Shown here: in pieces, positions 1 through 10,750 of the stretch
How the letters are laid out: each line of letters begins with the position of its first letter
Position numbering within the stretch: the stretch's first letter is position 1
From: Pelecanus crispus
Taxonomy: Eukaryota > Chordata > Aves > Pelecaniformes > Pelecanidae
Length of the DNA stretch: 64,000 nucleotides
Direction of reading: 5' to 3'
Assembly (NCBI RefSeq): GCF_030463565.1
Contig: NC_134675.1
Coordinates: forward strand, 14,963,862 to 15,027,861
Translations under genes and position numbers: made by a program
Notes under the pieces: model-generated
What the model was told of the DNA's origin: nothing
Databases searched by the model: none
The model's input: the letters and a program-made list of their open reading frames with translations, nothing else

Positions 1-44
1 CAGCCACCAAGCCAGGAAACATGAAATTATTACTCTACCCTTAA

Positions 45-102
45 TTGGTTTAGTGGTGGACTTGGTCTTTTCCAACCTAAATGATTCTATGATTCTATGA
101 TG
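45..102 (+). repeat. CR1 LINE 3' end fragment
   Basis: A short remnant of the 3' end of a chicken-repeat-1 LINE. It keeps the GGTTTAGTGGTGGACTTGG segment and then jumps to TCTTTTCCAACCTAAATG followed by two ATTCTATG tail units. The stretch normally found between these parts is missing, so this is an internally deleted, 5'-truncated copy. It lies in an ITGA2 intron. Confidence 0.85.
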
Positions 103-554
103 TTCGGTGGGCACGGGGGGGAAGCAAAACCAAAAAACCTAATTAGATATAAAAAGTTAAGTTTGTTCTGAATTTTTAATGGCATTGGTCAAGGTGGACC
201 TGTTGGAGTGAATAGAAGAAAAGAGTGAATACAAAGCTTGTGTCAGTGCTATTGTTTAAAAGCAGATTGAATCAAACCTGAACAGCTTTTATTGCAGCTT
301 GTAGCTAGTTATACACCATTTAAAAATGCAAATAGCTAATGTTTATGTAACAATGTCAATTTGTAGGTGAAAGAGAGAACAAAGCAATTCTCTAGTATTA
401 GAAATTACTGAAATACTACACAGAAATAGGTGAATTCAGATACAGAGGACAGTTCTAGATGTTTGCACATATGAATAATTATGTTGTTATTGTGAAGTGC
501 TTTGAATGTTGTGCCATCAACTCATTTATTGTGTGTTCCTTGTCTCTTCCATAG
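103..554. other. ITGA2 intron sequence
   Basis: AT-rich sequence between the CR1 remnant and the first recognisable ITGA2 exon. I see no gene or repeat in it apart from a pyrimidine-rich acceptor tract just before 555. Confidence 0.6.
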
Positions 555-631
555 GTATCTTTTGATATTAGTTTTGATTTTAACCTGAAAAATCTTCACA
601 ATATGTCAGTTCTAAGTTTCTGTGCATTGAA
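555..631 (+). CDS. ITGA2: ITGA2 coding exon (calf region, first in window)
   Basis: The acceptor is CCATAG before 555 and the donor GTATAT follows 631. The reading starts in phase 0 with VSFDISFDFNLKNL, which parallels the human segment FDFNLKNLQ. It ends after two bases of a codon, and that codon is completed by the T that opens the next exon. The length is 77 bases. No lesion is visible. Confidence 0.85.
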
Positions 632-721
632 GTATATAATCATATGAAAGCAAGTTAGGTATTAATACCTTATTTGTATAAAATAATATAACATCCGACT
701 TAAATGTGTTTTGATGAACAG

Positions 722-805
722 TGAAAGTAAGGAAGAACAAGAACTGGACAACCGGGTCAGCTTATCAACTCTTTTGTGGTATGATGCAGAAATTCACTTC
801 ATAAC
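722..805 (+). CDS. ITGA2: ITGA2 coding exon (calf region)
   Basis: The acceptor is GATGAACAG, ending at 721, and the donor is GTATGC from 806. The translation ESKEEQELDNRV then LLWYDAEIHFI parallels human ESQEENKADNLV then LLYDAEIHL. It enters with one base and leaves with two, matching both neighbours. Confidence 0.88.
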
Positions 806-3800
806 GTATGCTGAATAATGTAAAGAGTTGCTCTCATTTTTCAAAGGCATTTGAATATAGTAAGTCTTGAAAAGCCACTGAAAAGATAGTAAAACTTTAT
901 TTTCATTTTGGAAGTCATAAAAAATTCCCACTTCATCAACAACAGCAGAACCTTATGTTCTTCCAATAATCTTACACACAAAAAATTATGGAATGTGTAG
1001 TAAGAAATTGTGGATCCATGTTTACCTCTTCACAACTGTTACAGGGGATCAGATGCTCATGTGAATGGAAACAGTATAAAAAACAAACAGTGCTTGTGGT
1101 TTTGATAATATAATTAGTATATACTATATAATAAGAGTGGACCTCTGGGCTCAAATGTGATGTTGGATCAAATCTGGAGTTACTGATCAAAACTGAACTA
1201 AAGAGCAACAACAAAAAGTAACCAAAATGCCCCAGTTCAAACTCTCAGAAAAGAAATTAAAAAATTAAAAAATAAATACATTTTTATTAACATATCTGCT
1301 GAAGCTGAACAAAAAATATAAATGCTTGTTAGCAGTTTGAGATAATGATTTGAACTAAAACCTGAGGTGGCACATGGCAGATCCCCCCTTGCTGCAGCTG
1401 TGGTGGCAGTGGGAGCAGCACACCCCACTTTCCCACACACCCAGAGACTCTGGCTCACACCTACCCCTTCCCTCCTGGTGTCAGCCCTTTCCCCTCCCTG
1501 TGGAAGGCAGTTAGAGGCTGTTGCAAGAGGGATCCTTTACCCTGGGAAGGGCAGTTTGTAAGCAGAGCCAGATGGGTGGCCAGGGGGAGAAAGACAGATA
1601 AAAATCCCTTTAAGACTGATCTTTATTTCATGCCATTGAAACCTCTTATCTTCAGCCCTGGAAACTCCCAGTGATCTGGGATGCACTGAAACAGTAATTA
1701 GTCTGTTAATGTTCCAAACAAGAATAACTTCAGTTACAGTTTAACTTAAATTAGAACTGAAACAAAAATACGCTGGTCTGACTCTTGGATCAAGATAGGA
1801 TATTTTACTTTTCATCAAAGAAAAGATTTGTTTATCTTTCCCAATTACTGAATTTGTAGGATAAACTATATGTAGTTATTCTATTCTATGATTTGATGCA
1901 CTTGGTCACCAGTTCTTGGTGGAAAAAATGCTTTTGCATCCTGAAGCATTCCAAAATTTGTAAACATAAACTGGTAGAAAATAAATAGTAATTATTCAAA
2001 GAATGACAGAAATGTGAAAAAGAGGAAGCTGCTTAAAAATGCACAGCAACGATGAATTCAGGAAATGAATATTCAAAGACCACCGTAACTACAAGAACTT
2101 TTGCATGCAATGACTTAAGCTGGAATAGGGAACACAGTACAGAAGCTGAGCTTAATAACCTGCTTGGCAACAGCAGTTTTGAAATATTCGGAGGCCCTGG
2201 ATTCACTGCAGCTGGGTGTATCAATTCTGGAGTTGTGCAGAATTTTTCAGATTATTTTAATTGCTGAAAAGCACTTGAGTCAGCGAAGTGAGTTGTTTCA
2301 ACTCTCTGAGAAAGTTGCATGAGACTTCAGGAGAAGCAGAGTGTTTGTTACTAAAGCTAGCAGCTGCACAGAGATTACAGGAGCATCTGACTAGGTGGCT
2401 AGCACAGCAACTTAAGCAGCCTCCTAGGAAACTGAGATGGTGCAAACTTGAATCAGCAAATTTAATTAGCTGAGAAATATGAACAGAAACTCAGTGCTTC
2501 AGAAAAGGCCAGGTACAGAGTCTATAACAGAGTTACTCGAGGAAAAACAGGGTTTTGAATTCAGGTGCATCTCCTGAATATGAGAAAATGTAATTTCATA
2601 TGCAAGTCAAGGCATGAAGGAATCCCTACAGCCAGAAAAGGATTAGTTATTCTTGAAGATGAATCAATTTAAAAGAACTAAAGGAAGTACACATTACGCT
2701 AAGGTACAATTTTAAATGCTTCCCTTGGAGTTAGCTCATTTTTACACTCTCTTCCACTTAGGAAATATCTATCTGGAGATAGTTGTTTCTTGAGGCAGGT
2801 AATTTAGCCAAGAAGCAACCTCTTAAAATACAAGGGTTGAGAAAAAAAAAGTGTTGTCTTGCTGAAGTGAGGCTTTTCTAGGGAAAATCTCCTAATCTGA
2901 GTTTCCAGGAGAAGAGGTGGGAATCTTACTAGTGACTCCTGCAAGGACAAGAAAGCTGATACTGTGCATCCTGGAAGGACTGGAGATTTGAGCAATAAAG
3001 AAGCAGGAAATGCTTCACGCAGGTTTTCCTAGGAGTCCTTGAAAGGAGGCCCTTCAAGGAAAGGGCCCACGGGAGGAAGCATGGAGGACTGAAAAGGATC
3101 CACGAGATGGAGGAGTACAACTGATCAGGAAGCACTTCTGTGAGACTGCACATGTGTTAATTTGGGATTGTGTGCAAAGATGTTACCCAGATTAAACGGG
3201 GAGAGCAGCACTGCTAAAGAGGAGGGATTTGTACCTTGTGTTACAGGAAGAGCTAATGTAGGCAATCATGATAGCCCCTGCTCTTTGTTAACTCACTCCC
3301 CAGCTTGTTTTTTGACTGCTCAAATTAGCTTCCTCGAGGATGAAGACTAGAAACAGTTCTGAGATGCTTCAGAGGAGGAGCTGCTCACAGTAGCACATGG
3401 ATGTGATACACCACACAGGGATGCTTTTGTTGTCTTTGAGCATGGTCCCAGCTGCCTGAACCCCTTGAGCATCCACAGACTCTCATACCATCACACACCT
3501 GTAGTTTCATGCTATGGTGGGCTGTAACCACCCTCATGTTACTTTGGAAATTTTTAATGAAAAAACCCCATACACAATAAAGAAAGTGGCCCAGAGGAAA
3601 CAGAGGGCTATGGGATATGTACCATGCACACAAGCAGGGTGCTGTGTGTGTTTCCACACCCAGGTGGTGTGGAAACAAGCCTGCCTGTGGTCTATGGCAT
3701 TAGAGCCCAGGATCTCCCTTGGGGTCTGTTGGTATTTGCTGTTATAGATGTACCACGGGGGACTGTCAGGGGGCCTTTTCTGAGGACAGAAACCACTGCA

Positions 3801-4128
3801 AGGCTGAAAGTCACAGTCTGTGCCTGGGAGAGGAGCTTAGACTATGGTGCTGAAACACCACGGGGTGCAGGAGGCTGAGCGGAGCCTGCATTTCATGCAG
3901 CCCTCCTGTCTTACCTTCACATGCTTGCTCCAGCTTCGGGCTTCAGTACACCATGTATTTTCTTAACCAACTTTGTAAAATTCAAACAGCAGTACCAGTG
4001 ACTTATTTTATCTCTGACTGTACTTCTGACCTGTTTCGCGAACTTACAACAAACCAAAGCACATATGTAACTACATATGTTTTCAAAGCAGCTGCCAAAT
4101 TGAAAGGTATTGGTTTATGGTTAACTAG
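806..4128. other. ITGA2 intron
   Basis: An intron of about 3.3 kb. Short open frames occur, for example in a GC-richer patch at 1367-1561 and around 3385-3880, but none resembles a known protein or has an exon-like border. No LTR or LINE is recognisable by eye. Confidence 0.6.
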
Positions 4129-4231
4129 GCTTGCCAACATCAACTTCTATGAAGTATACTCTGGTCATAACATTCCTTCCACTGTGAATAATTTTGAAGA
4201 TATTGGCCCCATGTTCAGCTTCTCAGTTAAG
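4129..4231 (+). CDS. ITGA2: ITGA2 coding exon (calf-2 region)
   Basis: The acceptor is TTAACTAG (ends 4128) and the donor is GTTAGT (from 4232). The translation contains INFYEVYSGHNIPS and FEDIGPMFSFSVK, matching the human INFYE and FEDVGPKFIFSLK segments. It begins with the last base of a split codon and ends in phase 0, which fits the exons on either side. Confidence 0.92.
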
Positions 4232-5272
4232 GTTAGTAAATGGTTCTGGTTCGAGAAGCTGCCTTACCTCCTCCTGTAGTCTGGTCCCAAAACATAGCTG
4301 AAAAAACATTCCTGATTTTACTGTCTGATTTTGATGCTTTTGAATCAGTCAAGTAAGTAAAAAACTGCAAATAGCTGGGAGATAAATGCTTACAGTCTTT
4401 ATCAGGTTAAGGATGAAACTTGCACTTACTGCACAAGTAGAATGAGGGAGGGATTAGTCCTGCATTGTTTATGTATTTAGAAGATGGTTAATGCTTAACT
4501 TTAGGCCAACTTAGACTGTTATTTCACAGAGCATATTTGTCTTCTGCTGACTTGATAAAGGAAAACAAGTCTTTGCAGGCTTGGACTTTGAAACTTGAAG
4601 ATTGGCAAGAGTTAAGTTCCAAAAACAGATGCAAGAACTAGCCAGATCGCATCATTTATTACATAACTCAGAATAATTTAGATCCAAATATGCAATGTGG
4701 AAGAAACATAAATTATGTTCCATTTACATTTCTGTAACTGATACTCTAACACACTAAATAACAGGCCTATTGGCTGTGGCAGAATATTTGCTTTTCAAAA
4801 CATATTTCATGCAGTTAATAAGAGCTTTGCTAAGGAAACAGACAGGGACCTGAAGCTATACAGTATACTTTCCGCTTTACTATTGGCATAATGTAATTAT
4901 TACCCTAGTAAGTGTATTAATACAAAAAACACTGAAGCAAAAGGAGCAAAAGGACTCCAGTTCTTTGATAATGATCCACGATTTCTGATTTTCTTGCTAT
5001 ACCAAAAAATTTATGCATATGTAAGTATAGCTACCTGAATTAATTGTGTTATTTGCTTTGCAGGTAACAACAGGAAGTATTCCAGTAAAGATGGCATCTC
5101 TAAAAATCCATCTCCCAGAACTGACCAACAAAGATAACTGTCGTGGTTTAGCCCCAGCCAGCAACTAAGCACCATGCAGCCGCTCGCTCACTCCCCCTGC
5201 CCCGGTGGGATGGGGGAGAGAATCGGAAGAGTAAGAGTGAGAAACACTCCTGGGTTGAGATAAGAACAGTTT

Positions 5273-7103
5273 CCTGGGAGAACCGCCTTTTGTAATAGTT
5301 TTTCCTTGCAACTCACGCACCCATGCCTCTAGGGTCGAGGTGGATTTTCCATCCCACTTCCTCATGTCCTCTCCATGATCACGCAGGTAAAACCACAGGG
5401 TGCCCCGTGGTGTGTATCCTCTATATCCTCTATATCCTCTCTCTTGAGCAGAAGGACGTTGACTCCTAATGGCTGAGACACTGGTCCGTACAGGTGGGGG
5501 TAGGACAGATCCTCTCTGAGTTGTTGGAACTCTCGGCACAGTTTTTCCACAGCTGAGACACAGGCCCGTAGGGAGGAAGAGAGACTTTCTTCGTATTCAC
5601 GGAGTTGTCTAGCCACTTCATCCACTGTTGGTGCCTCTTCATCTTTCCAGGCCAGTATTGCCAACGAGTTGGCATACGATGCTGTTGCGTTCTGTACCAC
5701 CTTCTGCCACATGGGTCGTGTGCACCTGACTTTATTTGGACCTTTGGGTAACTACTCATCGTTCAGGTCACTATAAATCACCTCCAGCACGCCTAATTCC
5801 CTCAAGTACTGGATACACCTCTCTACGGTGGTCCATTTGCCTGGGCGGTATATAACATCCTCCTTGAAGGGATACCTTTCCTTCACGCTTGACAGAAGTC
5901 GCCTCCAGAGGCTGAGTGGTTTTGCCCCTTTTCCAATTGCTTTGTCAATGCCCCCTTCCCTAGAAAGGGATCCCAGCTGCTTGGCTTCCTTACCCTCTAA
6001 ATCCAGGCTACTGGCCCCGTTATCCCAGCATTGGAGCAGCCAGGTGATGATGTGCGCGCCTGGATGACGACTGAAAGCTTTTCGCATATCTCGCAGCTCA
6101 CCCAGGGATAGGGATCGGGTGGTTACCATCTCATTTATGGGTTCTTCCTCCTCTGTTTCTCGTGGTGGCCCTGGTTCATCTTCTTCCCTTACTAAACGAC
6201 CTGATTTTCTTGTGTATTTTTTCTTCTGTATAGGGGCAACTGATACTGGCATGGGTTGGTTCCCTGGTTTAGCCACGGTGCCTGTCACTGGGGTTGGAGT
6301 GCCTGCAGTGCCTGTGGTGGGTGTTGGAGTAGCCGCAGTGCTTGTGGCGGGGGTTGGAGTGGCCACAGTGCCTGTTGCCTTGTCATCCAATCCAGAGACC
6401 TTCTCTTTCCCTTGAGGGTTCTGAATAGTGTTGAACAGGTCTCGATAGGCATGGGCCAGTCCCCAGCATGTTGCAATGAGTTGTGTCTCTCTGGAGTTGC
6501 CAGGGTGACAACATAGTTTTTCCAAATACTTTACTAATTCTTCAGGATTCTGCACTTGTTCAGGGGTGAAGTTACAAAACACTGGAGGTGCCCACTGCCC
6601 TAGGTACTTGCCCATGCTATCCCACGCACCCTGCCACTCATAACTCTCCAGCCTTGGGGCAGATCTCTGGATGATATTCTTAAATTGCTTACTAACCTTC
6701 ATCAAAACCGAAACAGTATTCCCAAGAAATAGCAATAGATGTATCTTAGCTACCCAAGGATGTTCAAGATACTGAAAAGTTATTGTAATGAAGGAGGAAA
6801 CATCATAGAAGAAGGTAGCAAAGGTACTGTTCTGTATTTCCTCCACAAAAACCTCTCAGAGGAAGAGGTATAATTGCTAATCCTCTCCATAAGGTGGTAC
6901 CTGAAGTACAGTAATGGCTTCAGTACAAACCCCAGATACCAAATAGTGCTCAAGGCCAGTGTTTTAATAACAAATCTCCCAGGCAAAACATCACTAATCA
7001 CTGCAGAGCACAACAAACTGCAAAAACCAACACCAGTCTTTACCATGTACAGGAAAAAAAGGAGCATGGTGCAGATCAGATGAACTAATATTGTGACTGG
7101 CAA
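5273..7103 (-). pseudogene. ERVL-type gag remnant, frameshifted
   Basis: The gag-like reading starts at 7103 with a strongly hydrophobic N-terminus, shifts frame near 6846, runs to 5752, and continues in other frames to about 5273. A capsid-like segment contains HPGAHIITWLLQCWDNGAS. A threonine-proline repeat patch lies around 6240-6390. The part after 5752 includes QKVVQNATASYANSLAIL and WFYLRDHGEDMRKWDG. No CCHC zinc knuckle is seen. The same protein can be followed in the provirus at 47302-53228. It has at least two frame breaks and is non-functional. Confidence 0.8.
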
Positions 7104-7161
7104 CTGTTAACAGATTCCTTAATACACACTTGTTAATCTGTTATTATCTCAAACCCTTTGG

Positions 7162-7179
7162 GCCCCACGTTGGGCACCA
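7162..7179 (-). other. Retroviral primer-binding site
   Basis: On the minus strand this reads TGGTGCCCAACGTGGGGC, a few bases inside the 5' LTR. It differs by one base from the site complementary to tRNA-Lys1,2 as I remember it (TGGCGCCCAACGTGGGGC). Confidence 0.75.
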
Positions 7180-7187
7180 AAAAGGAC

Positions 7188-7759
7188 TGTCATGGTTTAG
7201 CCCCAGCCAGCAACTAAGCACCACGCAGCCGCTCGCTCACTCCCCCTACCCCGATGGGATGGGGGAGAGATTCAGAGGAGTAAGAGTGAGAAACACTCCT
7301 GGGTTGAGATAAGAACAGTTTAATAATTGAAATAAAGTAAAATAGTAATGATAATAATAACAATATAATAATGATAATAATAATAACAATATACAAAGCA
7401 AGTGATGCACAATGCAATTGCTCACCACCCGCCGACTGATACCCAGACAGTTCCCGAGCAGCGATCACTGCTCCCCAGCCAACACCCCCCCCCAGTTTAT
7501 ATACTGAGCATGACATCATATGGTATGGAATAGCCCTTTGGTCAGTTTGGATCAACTATTCTGGCTGTGCCCCCTCCCAGTTTCTTGTGCACTTGGCAGA
7601 GCATGGGAAGCTGCAAAGTCCTTGACTAGCATAAGCAGTACTTAGCAACAACTAAAACATCAGCATGTTATCAACATTCTTCTCCTACTAAATCCAAAAC
7701 ACAGCACTATGCCTGCTACTAGGAAGAAAATTAACTCTATCCCAGCCGAAACCAGGACA
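7188..7759 (-). repeat. 5' LTR of the ITGA2-disrupting element
   Basis: Complete LTR of 572 bases, opening TGTCCTGGTTTCGGCTGGGA and closing in CATGACA on the minus strand. It has a TATATAA box (about 7498-7504), a near-palindrome just downstream and an ATT-rich stretch, as in the other copies of this family in the window. Confidence 0.93.
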
Positions 7760-7800
7760 ATAACCCACTGATGTACATGAATGCAGTCGCCACAGATCAG

Positions 7801-8326
7801 GTGAAGAACTGAATTGTACAAACTGCTGTGTTTCAGGGTTTAATCAGTACCATAAACATAAATTATTTCCCTCATAGTGTGGCTGAGATTCAGGGAATCT
7901 CTGCCTTTTCTCCTTGTCCCTTCCTCACAAAGGGAAGGGGGAGGACCACAATGTCAGTGGTACACTGGTCTAATACTTTGCAGATGCGGATTATCTTTAC
8001 GGTCCATAACTGACTTTTCATACGACCCTGGAGCTCTTCAACTAGGTCCCTCTCCAAGTTTCTGGGAAGGGTATAATAAAAATGGAATTTTTAGATCAAG
8101 ACAAACCTTTCAGGTCAATCTAGGGGAAAAAAAAGTCACCATAAGAGCAGTTTAATTCTGACCAAAACCACATACGGTCTCTTAGTTTCCAAAAGTATCC
8201 AGTATTATATAATTCACAATCTAGCCTTTCACAGCCACCATCTCATCACAGAAATATATATTATTATGATGACTATAAACTCTTGAGTATGATGTTATTG
8301 AATTCTATTCCTGCCATCTTTCCTAG
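7801..8326. other. ITGA2 intron
   Basis: Intron sequence between the split exon and the next one. Nothing else recognised. Confidence 0.65.
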
Positions 8327-8431
8327 GCCAGAGGTGTTACTTGTCAAGCTTGGATAAATCCACTGCAAATAGGAAAAAGATCTTACTCTGCATCTTTCAA
8401 GAAAGAGAACTTCAGAGCTTCCAAAGAACTG
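8327..8431 (+). CDS. ITGA2: ITGA2 coding exon (calf-2 region)
   Basis: The acceptor is TTTCCTAG and the donor GTAAAT. The translation CQAWINPLQIGKRSYSASF then KKENFRASKEL matches the human CNADINPLKIGQ then KSENFRHTKEL. It is 105 bases, 35 codons, phase 0 at both ends, with no visible lesion. Confidence 0.95.
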
Positions 8432-8754
8432 GTAAATAAGACTTAGGTCTGCAGTACTGCAGGACAGGGGCACAGAGCTGATCCTTTCAAGCCTACTGCT
8501 CTACCTGTGGGGACAGCTATGGTGGGGGGTGGCATTCCTCACTCACAGTGCAGGAGTGCAGCCTATGGATGTTCTTACATATTGCAGCTGCCTTAGAGAG
8601 ATGAAAAGGTGTGTGTTCTTCACAGCTTGCAAGCACTTAATTTGTATGCACAGAATAGCAAAGGCAAGGGCGAAAAATCTGAATGTTAAAAGAACATTTG
8701 TTAAAGTGTATTTTTTAATGCATGCTGTTGCCTCTCTGCTGTTTTCCCTGGAAG

Positions 8755-8868
8755 AACTGTAAGAATGCAAAGTGCAGTGCCATGACATGCAAACTGGAAG
8801 ACCTCATGCTGAAGGGAGAGTATTTCCTGAATGTGTTCACCCAGATCTGGAATGGAATCTTTGCTGCT
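8755..8868 (+). CDS. ITGA2: ITGA2 coding exon (membrane-proximal)
   Basis: The acceptor is TTTTCCCTGGAAG and the donor GTAAGT. It reads NCKNAKCSAMTCKLEDL then KGEYFLNV then IWNGIFAA, closely parallel to human NCRTASCSNVTCWLKDV, KGEYFVNV and IWNGTFAS. It is 114 bases, phase 0 at both ends, and the paired cysteines are kept. Confidence 0.95.
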
Positions 8869-9004
8869 GTAAGTATCAGCTGCGTCTTCATGAAGGTACC
8901 AATACTCAAATATTTCCTAGTTCCTGATATTTTTCAAACTTCCATAAAGAGACCTTCCAATCTAGAAAGACCTTCCTTTACTTTACATTGTTGTGTCTTT
9001 CCAG

Positions 9005-9093
9005 ATTGAAAACTTGAATCTAAAAGTTACTTTTAAGTACGTAGTGAGGCTGCATAACGGAACTGAAAACCTTCAGTCCAGCACAAAACCTAA
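9005..9093 (+). CDS. ITGA2: Probable ITGA2 coding exon, stalk region, out of phase
   Basis: The acceptor TTGTGTCTTTCCAG is strong and the donor GTAAGTG is near consensus. The phase-0 reading IENLNLKVTFKYVVRLHNGT is open for all 29 codons. It lies where human ITGA2 has the 31-residue segment before the transmembrane exon, but the residue match is poor. At 89 bases it ends in phase 2, while the transmembrane exon needs phase 0, so either one base has been lost or another exon intervenes. I am confident of the position, less so of the identity. Confidence 0.5.
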
Positions 9094-9759
9094 GTAAGTG
9101 CTGTGATAATGCAGATCTTCACAGCTGTAAAAAAGCATTTTTCTGCATCTGTTAAATTCATTCAAGAGGAACTACAGTTTCCACAAAACTCAACATAGGA
9201 CAGCAGAGTATGGTATCATCATAGCCTGGAAAATAATGCTGCTTTTAGCTTTTGAACATCATAGCCTACATAGTGATCATTTTAAGTCACATCAAAATAT
9301 CAAAAGCCTATTAGTGCTGCCAGTTATATTTGTTAGAGAAAGTATGGAATTTTTTTTTAATTGATTTTTTATTTTTATTAGAGTTGGTGTCAAAGAAACA
9401 GTCCTTGCTTAAAAACCTACAGGATGCTTAAAAATATCCATCAATAATATCTTGACTTTCCCATTTTAAATCACTGTGTGTCCTCCAGGATATAATTCAT
9501 CATGAATTACCAGACTTTTGAAATGAGACCATGTTTGCTTCTCAGCTAGGCAACCAACCAAACTGTCTTGGAGTCCTGGGTTTGCCTAGAGCATCAGGAA
9601 CATGACGCAGTCTCCTTAGTCTGTTTGGCGAGTCTTATGGCAGGTATTGACATTTAACAGCAGGCTTGTTGTCAGCTTCAGCATTCAGCTCTTAAAAGGA
9701 AAAGGTCAGGTTGATAATGTAATATACTTATGCAAGTGTGTGTGAAGGAAAGCATCTGT
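9094..9759. other. ITGA2 intron, upstream part
   Basis: Intron sequence before the LTR pair. No gene or repeat seen. Confidence 0.6.
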
Positions 9760-9764
9760 CTGTC

Positions 9765-10745
9765 TGTCCTGGTTTCGGCTGGGATAGAATTAATTTTCTT
9801 CCTAGTAGCAGGCATAGTGCTGTGTTTTGGATTTAGAGTGAGAAGAATGCTGATAACACACTGATGTTTTTAGTTGTTGCTGAGTACTGCTTATGCTAGT
9901 CAAGGACTTTTCAGCTTCCCATGCTCTGCCAGGTGCACAAGAAACTGGGAGGGGGCACAGCCAGGACAGTTGATCCAAACTGGCCAAAGGGATATTCCAT
10001 ACCATATGATGTCATGCTCAGTATATAAACTGGGGGGGTTGGCTGGGGAGCAGTGATCGCTGCTCGGGAACTGTCTGGGTATCAGTCGGCGGGTGGTGAG
10101 CAATTGCATTGTGCATCACTTGCTTTGTATATTATTATTATCATTATTATACTGTTATTATCATCATTACTATTTGTCCTGGTTTCGGCTGGGGTAGAGT
10201 TAATTTTCTTCCTAGCAGCAGGCATAGTGCTGTGTTTTGGATTTAGTAGGAGAAGAATGTTGATAACATGCTGATGTTTTTAGTTGTTGCTGAGTACTGC
10301 TTATGCTAGTCAAGGACTTTTTCAGCTTCCCATGCTCTGCCAGGCGCACAAGAAACTGGGAGGGGGCACAGCCAGAATAGTTGATCCAAACTGACCAAAG
10401 GGCTATTCCATACCATATGACGTCATGCTCAGTATAGAAACTGGGGGGGGTTGGCCAGGGAGCAGCGATCGCTGCTCGGGAACTGTCTGGGTATCGGTCG
10501 GCGGGTGGTGAGCAATTGCATTGTGCATCACTTGCTTCGTGTATCATTATTATTATTATCATTATTATACTGTTACTATTAGCATTACTATTTTACTTTA
10601 TTTCAATTATTAAACTGTTCTTATCTCAACCCAGGAGTGTTTCTCACTCTTACTCCTCCAATTCTCTCCCCCATCCCATCGGGGTAGGGGGAGTGAGCGA
10701 GCGGCTGCGTGGTGCTTAGTTGCTGGCTGGGGCTAAACCACGACG
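9765..10745 (+). mobile_element. Tandem LTR remnant of an ERVL-like provirus
   Basis: Two LTRs of the same family lie head to tail in an ITGA2 intron. The first (9765-10174) starts TGTCCTGG but stops in the ATT-rich region and lacks its last part. The second (10175-10745) is complete and ends CCACGACG, where other copies end in CA. The pair is flanked by one set of 5-bp duplications, CTGTC at 9760-9764 and 10746-10750, so it is a single integration. The simplest history is a deletion running from within the 5' LTR to the start of the 3' LTR, the mirror image of the deletion in the element at 5139-7759. Confidence 0.9.
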
Positions 10746-10750
10746 CTGTC

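Larger units (their letters stand above)
5139..7759 (-). mobile_element. ERVL-like provirus, internally deleted, inside ITGA2 exon
   Basis: The element lies antisense to ITGA2 and is bounded by TGTCGTGG and ACCAGGACA, with perfect 5-bp target-site duplications ATAAC at 5134-5138 and 7760-7764. On the minus strand the order is a complete 5' LTR (7188-7759), a primer-binding site (7162-7179), a gag region, and then an abrupt join near 5272/5273 to the last 134 bases of the 3' LTR. The rest of gag, all of pol and most of the 3' LTR are missing. Reverse transcription makes two full LTRs, so this deletion most likely happened after integration. The gag frame is broken in several places. It cannot move on its own. 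Confidence 0.95.
5064..7800 (+). pseudogene. ITGA2: ITGA2 coding exon split by an ERVL-like element
   Basis: The exon opens after TTTGCAG at 5064 and reads VTTGSIPVKMASLKIHLPEL then TNKDN up to 5138. The retroviral element follows (5139-7759). After the second copy of the duplicated ATAAC (7760-7764), the exon resumes at 7765 with PLMYMNAVATDQ and ends at 7800 before the donor GTGAAG. Human ITGA2 has VTTGSVPVSMA and KNPLMYL at the same places. Without the insert the exon is 111 bases, exactly 37 codons, with phase 0 at both ends. Reading from the exon into the LTR gives nine extra codons and then TAA at 5166-5168. A transcript that skipped this exon would stay in frame and lose 37 residues. 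Confidence 0.92.

Noticed and set aside
7310..7420. ATT/AAT-rich arrays that look like independent microsatellites
   Set aside because: The same arrays recur at the same place in each copy of the ERVL-like LTR, so they are part of that LTR.
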